Below are positions 17,248 through 25,395 of a stretch of DNA of 40,917 nucleotides, piece after piece. Position 1 is the first letter of the stretch. The number at the start of each line of letters is the position of its first letter. The position numbers and the translations under genes were made by a program. Location: the NCBI GenBank assembly GCA_012034595.1, contig JAAUPE010000054.1, positions 1-40,917 of the forward strand. Reading direction: 5' to 3'. This DNA is from Calothrix sp. CSU_2_0. Its GTDB lineage: Bacteria; Cyanobacteriota; Cyanobacteriia; Cyanobacteriales; Nostocaceae. The notes beneath the pieces were generated by a model that made no database searches, had not been told where the DNA came from, and saw only the letters and a program-made list of their open reading frames with translations.

Positions 17248-17316
17248 AAAAGTTTGACGCTAACGTCACTTCTCTCCGCACAAGAGTGACTTCGGAAACC
17301 GAACCCGTCAACTTTT
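17248..17316. other. Compact three-way-junction sequence (possible structured RNA or repeat)
   Basis: An outer stem pairs AAAAGTTTGACG (17248-17259) with CGTCAACTTTT (17306-17316), with one bulged T. Inside are two hairpins: GTCACT plus CTCT (17265-17275) with AGAGTGAC (17283-17290), and TTCGG-AAA-CCGAA (17291-17303). The structure is read directly from the sequence; whether it is transcribed or is a DNA repeat is unknown. It is flanked on both sides by ATCCAAA repeats. Confidence 0.45.
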
Positions 17317-17414
17317 GTTTTCGACACGCTACGCTTAGTTTACTTCTCCCTGCTGAGTACGCAAAATCCAAAATTTTTAATTAAAACCCCTGCATTCATG
17401 TATGGGGTTAATCT

Positions 17415-17465
17415 AAAATCCAAAGCTTGTACTGAGCGACAGCGAATGTATCCAAAATCCAAAAT
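17415..17465. repeat. 51-base dispersed repeat, copy 1
   Basis: Identical over 51 bases to 24651-24701. A core reading GCTTGTACTGAGCGACAGCG is embedded between AAAATCC heptamers, as if a second repeat had inserted into a heptamer array. Confidence 0.85.
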
Positions 17466-18206
17466 TGTGTGACTTAATAAATTTAGTAGTTGAACTATGG
17501 TTCGATTGTAGCTGGGTATTTAACTGGATATTTAACTGGATATTTAGTATCATATTTGTCAAAATTTTCTCAAAATAGTTTGTTAAATAACTTATACAAT
17601 CTTCAAAAGTCTGGTGTATGAGATTGCAATTAAAGATTAAACCTAAGATATATGCTTAATGTTTATTTTGTAATAATTACTAAGAAAAGTATCTTTTCAT
17701 TGCAAAAAATAAAAACATCTTCAAACTTCATCATTAAAATTTGCAGATAAAGCAATCATTCCTCTTACCTAAAAACATTTGCGATCGCCAATTATGCGTT
17801 CTTTATTCTTGCACTAGAACTTCACCTTCCATCTTTTAATACCAGTTTAAGGCATATTGTGATTTATGTAACGTATTGTAAAGATTAATAAAAAATAAAA
17901 CTTTAACTAAGATTTAAAGATTGCGATCGCGAATAACTATATTCAAAGTTGGGTTTGTGATAACCATATTGTAGAGACTCAGATTTCCCTCCAGGCAAAA
18001 GTCAGAGTCTTTGTACAAGGTAAAGGTTTAAGGAATTTGAGGAGTTATTGAAGAAGTTCAGAAAAGCCTAACTAAAAAAATTCTGAACATCAAGTAAATA
18101 GCTTCAACGATTAGAAATGTTCTTTTCTATTTCGCTGGTGGTAGCAAATCATCAGTGAAACTTTGCATCACCATGACCACCAAGAATAAATTTAGGAGAA
18201 AGAATA

Positions 18207-18626
18207 ATGTTTTGGAAATTAGCAGTTAGTGCTTTGGTATTACCAGCGTACTTAGGATTTGGGGCAGTAACAGCAGAAGCTGCCGTACTCCAGAAGCAAG
18301 AAGTTACCACTATTGCATCCCAAAATCATGAAATCTTAGACACCACCAGCGCACTCCAACAACCTGAATATATCGCCAACAATTACGACGATTGTAACGG
18401 TGGATATAGAAGACGAAACAATTACTATCGTCAAAATTCCTACCGTCAAAACTCCTATCATCGTAGCAACTACCGTCCTCGTTACTATCAAAACTCTTAC
18501 CAAGGTGGACATGGTGGTAGACACAATAATGGATATTACCGCAACAACTACCAAGGTGGACACAATGGTGGACACAATAATGGATATTACCGCAACAACT
18601 ACCAAGGTGGTGGTTACAACCATTAA
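18207..18626 (+). CDS. Secreted Tyr/Asn/Gly/Arg-rich repeat protein
   Basis: A 139-residue protein with a clear signal peptide (Phe-Trp-Lys, hydrophobic core, cleavage near AEAA at about residue 25). The linker to residue 60 contains the only Cys (DDCNGGY). The remainder is low complexity: RQNSY units, then 18-residue repeats of the type NGYYRNNYQGGH with many Tyr, Asn, Gly and His. AGGAGA lies nine bases before the ATG, a strong ribosome binding site unusual among its neighbours. It should be exported. Tyr/Gly-rich exported proteins are often structural or cross-linked in sheath or wall, and His/Asn richness could bind metal; both are inference. The 54-base DNA repeats suggest growth by slippage. 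Confidence 0.82.
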   Translation: MFWKLAVSALVLPAYLGFGAVTAEAAVLQKQEVTTIASQNHEILDTTSALQQPEYIANNYDDCNGGYRRRNNYYRQNSYRQNSYHRSNYRPRYYQNSYQGGHGGRHNNGYYRNNYQGGHNGGHNNGYYRNNYQGGGYNH

Positions 18627-18671
18627 TTTGGGAGTTAGAGAATAGGAATTAGGGAGTAGGGAATAATCTTA

Positions 18672-18758
18672 TTCCCAATTCCCAATTCCCAATTCCCAAT
18701 GCCCAATTCCCAATGCCCAATTCCCAATTCCCAATGCCCAATTCCCAATTCCCAATTA
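18672..18758. repeat. Heptamer array (CCCAATT/CCCAATG)
   Basis: About twelve tandem units of CCCAATT and CCCAATG. The final unit overlaps the stop codon of the prenol kinase gene (TAA, complement of 18756-18758), so the array begins exactly where the coding sequence ends. Confidence 0.9.
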
Positions 18759-19535
18759 GCTATTCAAAACCTGATTTAATAAAAAAGCAAGGGCAGCACT
18801 TCCTAGAGGAACCGTTAGATTATCAATTCCTAAAAAAGAAAATGTCTCCAAAGCAGTCGCTGCGATCGCAACAGCTAGCGACACAACCCAAGTTTGCCAG
18901 ACATTTCCTTGGACGGTACATAAAATCAAACTGGTGATAACATAGCTGACGAGGGTCATCGAAAGAGAACCCTCCCAGCTTTTTTGTCCACCAAAAATAT
19001 GATATTTATGCTTGCCGAAACGTTGTCCAATCAATGCAGCGAATCCATCACCCCAAGCCATAATTAAAATGCCCAATGCAGCATAATATGGTTGGTGTAA
19101 GTACCAAAACCAACCAACTAAAATGCCAATACTCAGCGCATAGAAAAACGTTCCCAAGCTTTTGCGTCCAACGCTATTAATGCCGGGTAGAATCGGAAAA
19201 CGGTAAGATATTAATGTGACAGCGCTTGCTATAATTGAAGCTGAAATACCCAGAATTGCAGGTATATCAAGTAGCCATGCCAGCAAAATAACATTACCCG
19301 TGCCGATATGAACAATTTTTCGGACAATTTCGGGGTTTTTATTGGTTGAACTGTCTACAATCCAAGCGATGGACAAAACTAAAGTTATCCAAGTTGCAAC
19401 GCTGGTAATTTGCAACCACAGGGGATAATCGGATTCCAAGCTAGTAAATATATTTATCAAAGATGCAGTTATATCTATAAATTTCCTAACATCTACTAAT
19501 TTATCGGATTTGGGTGACAAGAATGAAGTTAGCAA
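18756..19535 (-). CDS. Phytol/prenol kinase family membrane protein (VTE5-like)
   Basis: A CTP-dependent prenol kinase-like protein with about seven membrane spans. VTE5-type enzymes phosphorylate phytol released from chlorophyll so that it can be reused for tocopherol and other prenyl lipids. Family motifs are [10 protein letters not shown] (about 71-80), [17 protein letters not shown] and [12 protein letters not shown], then the final [10 protein letters not shown] span. The start is unsure: the frame opens at TTG 19535, overlapping the divergent yidD start, and TTG codons at 19460 or 19439 would remove a non-conserved head. It is head-to-head with yidD, so promoters overlap. A heptamer array abuts its stop codon. 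Confidence 0.85.
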   Translation of the reverse strand: MLTSFLSPKSDKLVDVRKFIDITASLINIFTSLESDYPLWLQITSVATWITLVLSIAWIVDSSTNKNPEIVRKIVHIGTGNVILLAWLLDIPAILGISASIIASAVTLISYRFPILPGINSVGRKSLGTFFYALSIGILVGWFWYLHQPYYAALGILIMAWGDGFAALIGQRFGKHKYHIFGGQKSWEGSLSMTLVSYVITSLILCTVQGNVWQTWVVSLAVAIAATALETFSFLGIDNLTVPLGSAALAFLLNQVLNS

Positions 19536-19786
19536 TGATTTGGTTAATTAAGGGATACCGAATGTTTATTTCCCCCCTATTCCCGCCGACTTGTCGTTTC
19601 CAACCCACTTGTTCCATGTATGCTATTGATGCGATCGCAAGATTTGGAGCAATCAAAGGCAGTTGGTTAGCGGTTCGACGTATTTTGAAGTGTCATCCCT
19701 TCCATCCCGGAGGTTACGATCCTGTACCGGAAATTGCTGGAAGTGAGAAAAAATCTTGTTCTTGCTGCGAACGTAAGGAAGATTAA
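19523..19786 (+). CDS. yidD: Membrane protein insertion efficiency factor YidD
   Basis: An 87-residue protein with the family signature near the N-terminus: [23 protein letters not shown], then [24 protein letters not shown]. YidD is a small amphipathic, membrane-associated protein that helps YidC insert membrane proteins. The ATG at 19523 (MKLAMIWL) is preferred over the GTG at 19514 because family members begin just before the hydrophobic WLI segment. The C-terminal tail is Cys-rich (CSCCERKED). The usual neighbours rnpA and yidC are absent here; the gene is divergent from the prenol kinase. Confidence 0.92.
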   Translation: MKLAMIWLIKGYRMFISPLFPPTCRFQPTCSMYAIDAIARFGAIKGSWLAVRRILKCHPFHPGGYDPVPEIAGSEKKSCSCCERKED

Positions 19787-19822
19787 AGCTAATCATCGCA
19801 TTTATATTCGGTATTTTCAAAA

Positions 19823-19968
19823 ATTAACTACTAACTATTAACTCCAAACTCCAAACTCCTAACTCCTAACTCCAAACTCCTAACTCCAAACTCCAAACTC
19901 CAAACTATTAACTCCAAACTCCTAACTATTAACTCCAAACTCCTCACTCCAAACTCCTAACTATTAAC
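19823..19968. repeat. Long heptamer array (AACTCCA/AACTCCT/AACTATT)
   Basis: About twenty tandem seven-base units fill the space between yidD and the VanX-type gene and end six bases before its ATG. The array therefore occupies the region where a ribosome binding site is expected. Confidence 0.92.
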
Positions 19969-19973
19969 AAACA

Positions 19974-20699
19974 ATGCCAAAAAGACCTTATCACCATATT
20001 CCTATTATTGAATCAAAAGAAGCACTTATAAAAATTCCCCTAGAAAAATTTGCAGTTGAAACACCCCATCCTTATGAAAAACTTGGGGCACCTTATGGTA
20101 AACATTCACCTTATTTTTTGCGTGAAACTGTTGTTAATAAATTAATTACAGCCCAGGATTATCTTCAACAAAAGTATTCTAACTGGTATATTCAAATATT
20201 TGATGCTTATCGTCCTGTCGAAGTGCAGCAATTCATGGTGGATTATAGCTTTGCACAAGCGTTACAAGAAAAAGGATTAGTAGAATCAGAATTGACAGAA
20301 ACGCAACGCAAATATATTTGGGAAGAAGTATATAAAATTTGGGCAGCACCAAGTTTAGATATTGCAACTCCACCCCCCCATAGTACAGGTGCAGCAGTCG
20401 ATATAACCTTAGTCGATGGTAGCGGTAAAACCCTAGATATGGGTTCCCCCATCGATGAAATGTCCGATCGCTCGATGCCAAATTATTACGCTAATAACTC
20501 CCATCCACAAGCAGCTACATACCATCTAAATCGGCAACTGCTTTGCGATGTCATGGAAAAAGCAGGTTTTCATCGTAACCCACGGGAATGGTGGCATTTT
20601 TCATTTGGTGACCAAATGTGGACTTGGCATCACAATCAAGTAAACCCAAATAACACCATGACAGCAAAATATGGAAGGTTATTGTTGATTAATAGTTAG
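19974..20699 (+). CDS. D-alanyl-D-alanine dipeptidase (VanX type, M15D)
   Basis: A zinc dipeptidase predicted to hydrolyse D-Ala-D-Ala. Residues of the VanX active site are present: Arg80 in DAYRP, His136 and Asp143 in HSTGAAVD, and Glu205 and His208 in REWWH. At 241 residues it is close to family length and has no signal peptide, so a cytoplasmic role in recycling wall dipeptides is likely. No vanH, vanA or vanRS genes lie nearby, so this is not a vancomycin-resistance cluster. The ATG at 19974 follows a heptamer array and has no visible ribosome binding site. Confidence 0.9.
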   Translation: MPKRPYHHIPIIESKEALIKIPLEKFAVETPHPYEKLGAPYGKHSPYFLRETVVNKLITAQDYLQQKYSNWYIQIFDAYRPVEVQQFMVDYSFAQALQEKGLVESELTETQRKYIWEEVYKIWAAPSLDIATPPPHSTGAAVDITLVDGSGKTLDMGSPIDEMSDRSMPNYYANNSHPQAATYHLNRQLLCDVMEKAGFHRNPREWWHFSFGDQMWTWHHNQVNPNNTMTAKYGRLLLINS

Positions 20700-20767
20700 G
20701 AATTACGATACAAGGTTGGGTGTCAGCGAGTGCATAATCCAACATCAATCTACATCATCCAAATTTA

Positions 20768-20839
20768 ATACCAATTTGAAAAAAGAATGTTTAGTATTGC
20801 GCTAAACCTATGTGTTGCAATGATTTCTTGAATTGGTAT
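20768..20839. mobile_element. Small MITE-like element, copy 1 (72 bp)
   Basis: Bounded by ATACCAATT (20768-20776) and AATTGGTAT (20831-20839). The interior shares TTTAG-ATTGCGCT, CTATGTGTTG and AATGATTTCTTG with the second copy. It has no coding capacity. Confidence 0.6.
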
Positions 20840-20989
20840 AGTCCACATTCTTAAGTCGTCTAAAATTTAATATTTAAAGAAACTACGAATGTTGAGCTAA
20901 GATTAATAGCTTTATGGTAAGAGCATCCCAATTTGTAGTCTGTTTTCTGGAAATCCCCGATTGGCGATCGCGTTTTAAAGAGAGATTTT

Positions 20990-21096
20990 ATACCAATTTG
21001 AAAAAATAACGCGACAGATGGGTTTATAGGAGATTTAGCATTGCGCTTTACCCTTACAGATTATCTATGTGTTGTAATGATTTCTTGAATTGGTAT
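20990..21096. mobile_element. Small MITE-like element, copy 2 (107 bp)
   Basis: The same ATACCAATT (20990-20998) and AATTGGTAT (21088-21096) ends and the same internal blocks as copy 1, but with about 35 extra internal bases. The two copies are in the same orientation, 150 bases apart. Confidence 0.6.
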
Positions 21097-21420
21097 TAGT
21101 TTCCCATTCCCTGAGCTTGTCAAGCACCTTCAGACATTAATATCGTAACTTCAACATATAGTTAGAAAACTACCTATTATTTAAAGATTTTGTAAAGCTT
21201 CAGATTTGCTTCATATTGCTGAAACTAGTATTTGTTATTTTGCTAATGGTATTGACAAAAGCGAATAACAAGAATAAGGCAAAAATCTTAACCTTTAATT
21301 TTGTGCTTCTCTGAAAATTTACTGACAAAGTATATTTTTGATGAATTTTTGACTATGGGCTGGGTACTCTAGTAACAGAGTAACTACAAATTGAAAATAT
21401 CTCTAAACGATAGGAAAAGT

Positions 21421-22383
21421 ATGAGAATTTTGGTGACGGGCGGAGCTGGGTTTCTTGGTTCCCATCTTATCGACCGATTGATGACTGCTGGGCACGAAGT
21501 TATTTGTTTAGATAATTTTTATACGGGTAATAAGAATAATATCCTCCAATGGATCGGTAATCCCAACTTCGATCTCATTCGCCACGACATCACAGAACCG
21601 ATTCGGTTAGAAGTTGACCAAATATACCACTTAGCTTGTCCAGCATCCCCCGTACATTACCAGTACAATCCGGTGAAAACCGTAAAGACCAATGTTATGG
21701 GAACCCTAAATATGCTCGGTTTGGCAAAGCGTGTCAAAGCGAGATTCTTTTTAGCATCTACTAGCGAAGTGTACGGTGACCCAGATATTCATCCGCAACA
21801 TGAGGAATATCGGGGTAATGTCAATCCAATTGGCTTGCGAGCTTGCTACGACGAAGGTAAAAGGCTTGCCGAAACTTTAGCATTTGATTACTATCGCCAA
21901 AATAAAGTTGATATCAGAGTTGTTCGCATCTTCAATACTTACGGTCCGCGAATGTTAGAAAACGACGGTCGCGTTGTCAGTAATTTTATTGTCCAAGCTT
22001 TGCAGGGTAAACCCCTAACAGTATACGGTGATGGTCTGCAAACCCGTAGCTTTTGCTACGCTTCTGACCTCATCGAAGGATTTATTCGGTTGATGAATAG
22101 CGACTACGTTGGTCCTGTAAATATTGGTAATCCTGGGGAATATACAATTTTGCAATTGGCTGAAGCTGTGAGAGATATGGTTAATCCGGGTTCGGAAATT
22201 AACTTTGAACCCCTGCCTTCCGATGACCCCCGTCGTCGTCGTCCCGATATTACCAAAGCTAAGACCTTGTTAAATTGGGAACCAACTGTGCAGTTGCAGG
22301 AAGGACTAAAACTGACCGTTGAAAATTTCCGCGATCGCATGAACAAAAATACCGATTCGGCAATTCTTGGCAGTCGCAGTTAG
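21421..22383 (+). CDS. UDP-glucuronate decarboxylase / UDP-xylose synthase-like SDR
   Basis: An extended short-chain dehydrogenase of 320 residues. The Rossmann motif is GGAGFLGSH (7-15), followed by a Ser-Thr-Ser triad region (LASTSE) and the catalytic Tyr143-x3-Lys147 in ACYDEGKR. The [11 protein letters not shown] and YDEGKR segments and the late RRRRPDI are characteristic of UDP-glucuronate decarboxylases, which make UDP-xylose from UDP-glucuronate with bound NAD. The ATG at 21421 has GATAGGAAAAG before it; an upstream TTG at 21391 is less likely. The next gene, 80 bases on, makes its predicted substrate, so the pair probably works in polysaccharide precursor synthesis. Confidence 0.9.
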   Translation: MRILVTGGAGFLGSHLIDRLMTAGHEVICLDNFYTGNKNNILQWIGNPNFDLIRHDITEPIRLEVDQIYHLACPASPVHYQYNPVKTVKTNVMGTLNMLGLAKRVKARFFLASTSEVYGDPDIHPQHEEYRGNVNPIGLRACYDEGKRLAETLAFDYYRQNKVDIRVVRIFNTYGPRMLENDGRVVSNFIVQALQGKPLTVYGDGLQTRSFCYASDLIEGFIRLMNSDYVGPVNIGNPGEYTILQLAEAVRDMVNPGSEINFEPLPSDDPRRRRPDITKAKTLLNWEPTVQLQEGLKLTVENFRDRMNKNTDSAILGSRS

Positions 22384-22463
22384 TTATGACTAACCACGGG
22401 GAACCATAATATTGGCGATTTAACAGATTTGATACCACCCCTATAGAACGAGGATTTGAACGA

Positions 22464-23849
22464 ATGCGCGTTTGTGTAATTGGAACTGGCTATGTTGGAT
22501 TGGTAACAGGTGCGTGCTTGGCACATATTGGGCATGATGTCATTTGCATCGATAACAACGAAGAAAAAGTCAAAATCATGAAATCCGGGCAGTCACCGAT
22601 TTTTGAACCGGGACTATCGGATATTATGCAGTCGGCAATCCAATCTGGGAAGATTGAATTTTCTTCGGATATTGCTGCTGGGGTTGCCCACGGTGAAATT
22701 TTATTTATTGCAGTGGGAACTCCACCCCTACCCACTGGTGAAAGCGATACCCGCTATGTTGAAGCTGTTGCCCGTAGTATCGGTGCAAATCTCAACGGTG
22801 GTTACAAAGTTATTGTAAATAAATCTACAGTACCTATCGGTTCCGGTGACTGGGTACGGATGATTGTCCTCGATGGCATTGCCGAACGTCAAAAGCAATT
22901 GGTGACAGCAGGTAGCGCACCAGCAGAACGTTTACCCGAATCTCCCGAATTTGATGTTGTCAGTAACCCCGAATTCTTGCGCGAAGGTTCGGCTGTATTT
23001 GATACCTTCAACCCCGATCGCATTGTCTTAGGTGGTAACAGCAAAAAAGCGATCGCAATGATGCAGGAATTGTATGCTCCCATTGTTGAACGCAAATTTG
23101 CCGAAAATAAATCTTTGCCTGCTGTACCCGTACTCGCAACTGATTTAAGTTCGGCAGAAATGATTAAATATGCTGCTAACGCTTTCTTGGCAACCAAAAT
23201 CAGCTTTATTAACGAAGTTGCTAACATTTGCGATCGTGTTGGTGCTGATGTGACTCAAGTTGCTAAAGGTATCGGTTTAGACTCCCGTATTGGTAGCAAA
23301 TTCCTCAACGCTGGTATTGGTTGGGGTGGTTCCTGTTTCCCCAAAGACGTATCCGCATTGGTTCACACTGCTGATGACTACGGTTACGAAGCTCACTTGC
23401 TCAAAGCAGCCATTAGCGTCAATGAACGTCAACGTTTAATCGCTTTGGAAAAACTTCAGCAAGCTCTGAAAATTCTCAAAGGAAAAACCATCGGTTTACT
23501 TGGTTTAACCTTTAAACCCGACACCGACGATTTGCGCGATGCTCCTGCACTCATCTTGATCGAGCAACTCAACCGCTTAGGAGCCAAGGTCAAAGCTTAT
23601 GACCCTATTATCTCCCAAACTGGGATGCGTCACGGTCTTTCTGGTGTGTTGGTGGAAACCGATGCCGAACGTTTAGCAGACGGTTGCGATGCTCTGGTAC
23701 TAGTTACTGAGTGGGATCAGTTCAATAACCTTGATTATGTAAAAATGGCTAAGTTTATGAGCCATCCTGTAATTATCGACGGTCGTAACTTCCTCAATCC
23801 TGAAGTCATGCAAGAAGCTGGTTTCCAATACATTGGTGTTGGTCGATAG
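22464..23849 (+). CDS. UDP-glucose 6-dehydrogenase
   Basis: Oxidises UDP-glucose to UDP-glucuronate with two NAD. At 461 residues it has the full family layout: the N-terminal NAD domain starts at the first Met (VIGTGYVGLVTGACLA, 5-20), NKSTVPIGSG at 119-128, the dimer helix with LATDLSSAEMIKYAANAF at about 224-241, and the catalytic Cys291 in GWGGSCFPKD. The C-terminal UDP-binding domain has GLLGLTFKPDTDDLRDAP. GAGGA lies about ten bases before the ATG. It follows the UDP-xylose synthase-like gene and is probably cotranscribed. A strong hairpin follows at 23896. Confidence 0.95.
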   Translation: MRVCVIGTGYVGLVTGACLAHIGHDVICIDNNEEKVKIMKSGQSPIFEPGLSDIMQSAIQSGKIEFSSDIAAGVAHGEILFIAVGTPPLPTGESDTRYVEAVARSIGANLNGGYKVIVNKSTVPIGSGDWVRMIVLDGIAERQKQLVTAGSAPAERLPESPEFDVVSNPEFLREGSAVFDTFNPDRIVLGGNSKKAIAMMQELYAPIVERKFAENKSLPAVPVLATDLSSAEMIKYAANAFLATKISFINEVANICDRVGADVTQVAKGIGLDSRIGSKFLNAGIGWGGSCFPKDVSALVHTADDYGYEAHLLKAAISVNERQRLIALEKLQQALKILKGKTIGLLGLTFKPDTDDLRDAPALILIEQLNRLGAKVKAYDPIISQTGMRHGLSGVLVETDAERLADGCDALVLVTEWDQFNNLDYVKMAKFMSHPVIIDGRNFLNPEVMQEAGFQYIGVGR

Positions 23850-23895
23850 TTAATCGTACACAAACGCAAAATATCGCGTCTGTTAATTAACAAAT

Positions 23896-23929
23896 ATAAT
23901 GCCGCTAATTAAAAAATTGGCGGCATTAT
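23896..23929. terminator. Perfect ten-base hairpin between convergent genes
   Basis: ATAATGCCGC (23896-23905) pairs with GCGGCATTAT (23920-23929) around an AT-rich 14-base loop, followed by TTATAATT. It lies 46 bases after the UDP-glucose dehydrogenase and just past the 3' end of the opposing methyltransferase fragment, so it may terminate in both directions. Confidence 0.65.
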
Positions 23930-23945
23930 TTATAATTGGAAAATT

Positions 23946-24172
23946 TTAACAATATACCAAATTAAATTTTTCTGGCTGATGTTTTTTACTATTTACTAAA
24001 TTCAAAAAAATTTCTTCTGCAACTGCTTTCACAACATTAATACTGACAGAATTTCCCAGTTGATAGTAAGCCCTATCATCATTGATATGAATAATAAAGC
24101 TATCGGGAAAACCTTGAAGTCTTGCAGCTTCCCTTGGTGTAATTCTTCTTATACGTTCTTTATGATAAATTC
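23946..24172 (-). pseudogene. C-terminal fragment of a C5-cytosine DNA methyltransferase
   Basis: About 75 residues that align with the end of a cytosine-5 methyltransferase: RRITPREAARLQGFPDSF (motif IX region), then YQLGNSVSINVVKAVAEEIF (motif X). Motifs I, IV, VI and VIII are missing, so it cannot be active. There is no proper start; the frame opens from a TTG. The 5' side runs directly into a truncated csaB piece in another frame near 24170, which marks a deletion or recombination junction. It is a relic of a third methyltransferase beside two complete systems downstream. Confidence 0.85.
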
Positions 24173-24575
24173 CCAACCTATTAGCATCACTGGCTGCGTC
24201 GCTTTCTGAAAATCAACTAAAGCACGGGTTAATCTTTCTAACCTTGGTGCAGTTAGCTGGGAATGGGTTCTTAGAGTCACGGCAACCCTTGGTGCTGGCA
24301 AATCCCATAATCCCGGTGTTGGTTTCGATTGTAGCGCCCAAACGGGGTCAGGAGCGAGGAAATGGGATACTTTCCACTCAGTTAATAATTCAGCACTTTT
24401 TGCATCTCTAACGCTTACCTGGTTACAACCTGCAAAGGTTTTTCGAGCTACCCATTTAGTTTGCGATCGCAGCAAAGGACCAATTCCTTGTGCCCATGCT
24501 ACCGTTTTTAAACCCATTTTTTGCGCTAGTGCCATCAAGCTGACATAATAAAAGGGGCTAATTGCGAGAAGAGGA
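24165..24575 (-). pseudogene. csaB: CsaB-like polysaccharide pyruvyl transferase fragment, truncated at both ends
   Basis: About 135 residues of the middle of a CsaB-type polysaccharide pyruvyl transferase: AISPFYYVSLMALAQKMGLK, AWAQGIGPLLRS, VSVRDAKSAELL, PDPVWAL and PRVAVTLRTHSQL. Full proteins have roughly 340 residues; the N-terminal third (with the GGDEA-type start) and the C-terminal third are gone. The 5' break is just before ISPFYY and the 3' break is where the methyltransferase stub begins. CsaB adds pyruvyl groups to wall polysaccharide that anchors S-layer-type proteins. A functional copy, if any, must lie elsewhere. Confidence 0.85.
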
Positions 24576-24650
24576 GGGAACAATTAATATTTTGTTATTC
24601 TCAAGTCTAAATTTCACAACCTAAAATCCAAAATATAAAGTTGAAAATCC

Positions 24651-24701
24651 AAAATCCAAAGCTTGTACTGAGCGACAGCGAATGTATCCAAAATCCAAAA
24701 T
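24651..24701. repeat. 51-base dispersed repeat, copy 2
   Basis: Identical to 17415-17465. Again it sits within AAAATCC heptamers, immediately upstream of the DUF3593 gene and downstream of the csaB break. Confidence 0.85.
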
Positions 24702-24715
24702 CCAAAATCTAAAAG

Positions 24716-25024
24716 ATGATTTCTAAAGAAGCTTTATTTGCCTTTTCCTTATTTCCGTATCTCGGCTTTTTGTGGTTCATTACTCGTTCGGGACAAATGC
24801 CTAAGTTAGCTTTATATGGCTTTTATGGAACATTAGTGTTTGTTGCTGTGACGATTCCGGCGGGGATTTATGCTTTAGTTCATTATGGGGATACTTTAGC
24901 AAATGTTGATTGGTTGCACGGTAGCGCTGAGGTTTTTTTGACTTTGACTAATATTTTAGTGGTGTTGGGTTTTCGTCAAGCTGTGATGGAACAGAAAAAG
25001 TCAATTTCGGAATCACAAAAATAA
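24716..25024 (+). CDS. DUF3593 family small membrane protein
   Basis: A 102-residue protein with three hydrophobic segments (about 6-22, 30-54 and 70-88). The opening SKEALFAFSLFPYLGFLWFITRSGQMPKLALYGFYG is typical of DUF3593, a family conserved in cyanobacteria and plastid-bearing eukaryotes. Function is unknown; a thylakoid or plasma membrane location is likely. The ATG follows a heptamer-repeat region (ending AAAGATG) with little sign of a ribosome binding site. It lies divergent to the csaB fragment and marks the edge between core genes and the restriction island. Confidence 0.85.
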   Translation: MISKEALFAFSLFPYLGFLWFITRSGQMPKLALYGFYGTLVFVAVTIPAGIYALVHYGDTLANVDWLHGSAEVFLTLTNILVVLGFRQAVMEQKKSISESQK

Positions 25025-25149
25025 TAGTTTGATATTTCGAGGTTTTCCTTAGCGATCGCTTGTTATTTAAGGAGTGTGGGTAGGTGCGATTAAGCAATGA
25101 ATACTTTAGTCTGTAGAACTTTTGTATTCAAAGCCCTAATTTAATATTT

Positions 25150-25395
25150 ATGCAAACCAGTCAATTAGATAAAATATTAGGGCAAAAAATACAGTATCTT
25201 CGCACAAATAAAGGTTGGTCTCAAGAGTATTTAGCAGAAATAACAGGTCTGCATAGAACCTATATTAGCCAGCTAGAGCGAGGACTTAAAAGTCCGTCTG
25301 TTAGGGTTCTTAGTCACATTACTCATGCCTTAAATATAACAATGAGTGATTTTTTGCGAGTTGTGGAGGAATCTCTAAATGTTGACGGAGAATGA
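25150..25395 (+). CDS. XRE-family HTH regulator, putative R-M controller protein
   Basis: An 81-residue protein that is almost only a helix-turn-helix domain: GQKIQYLRTNKGWSQEYLAEITGLHRTYISQLERG covers the four core helices, with QEYLAEITGL and RTYISQLERG as the DNA-reading part. Size, fold and position directly before an endonuclease-like gene are those of C proteins, which delay restriction until methylation is in place. Its stop lies 17 bases inside the next gene, so the two are translationally coupled. An inverted pair GAATAC (25099-25104) and GTATTC (25124-25129) upstream could be an operator, but the spacing is unlike a standard C-box. Confidence 0.85.
   Translation: MQTSQLDKILGQKIQYLRTNKGWSQEYLAEITGLHRTYISQLERGLKSPSVRVLSHITHALNITMSDFLRVVEESLNVDGE

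Larger units (their letters stand above)
16899..18206. other. 1.3 kb gene-free, repeat-rich spacer
   Basis: No convincing protein gene on either strand. It contains TTTTAGA tandem repeats (about 17141-17164), a three-way-junction sequence (17248-17316), a 51-base repeat shared with 24651 (17415-17465), and three 12-base units of the ACTGGATATTTA type (about 17515-17545). The last 300 bases are AT-rich and probably include a long leader of the secreted repeat protein. Confidence 0.65.
20700..21420. other. Intergenic region with two small dispersed elements
   Basis: A stretch of about 720 bases without a gene. It holds the two ATACCAATT-bounded elements listed separately, a HIP1 site near 20965 and a CCTGAGCTTGTCAAG dispersed-repeat fragment near 21110. 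The last 300 bases are AT-rich leader for the UDP-sugar genes. Confidence 0.6.

Noticed and set aside
18336-18623. Val/Ile-rich frame antisense to the secreted repeat protein
   Set aside because: It is a by-product of the tandem DNA repeats and has no start signal.
19823-19968. Possible CRISPR array
   Set aside because: Units are seven bases long and contiguous, with no unique spacers; it is a short tandem repeat array.
19974-20699. Vancomycin-resistance cluster
   Set aside because: Only a VanX-type dipeptidase is present; no vanH, vanA or vanRS genes are nearby and solitary VanX-like enzymes are common.
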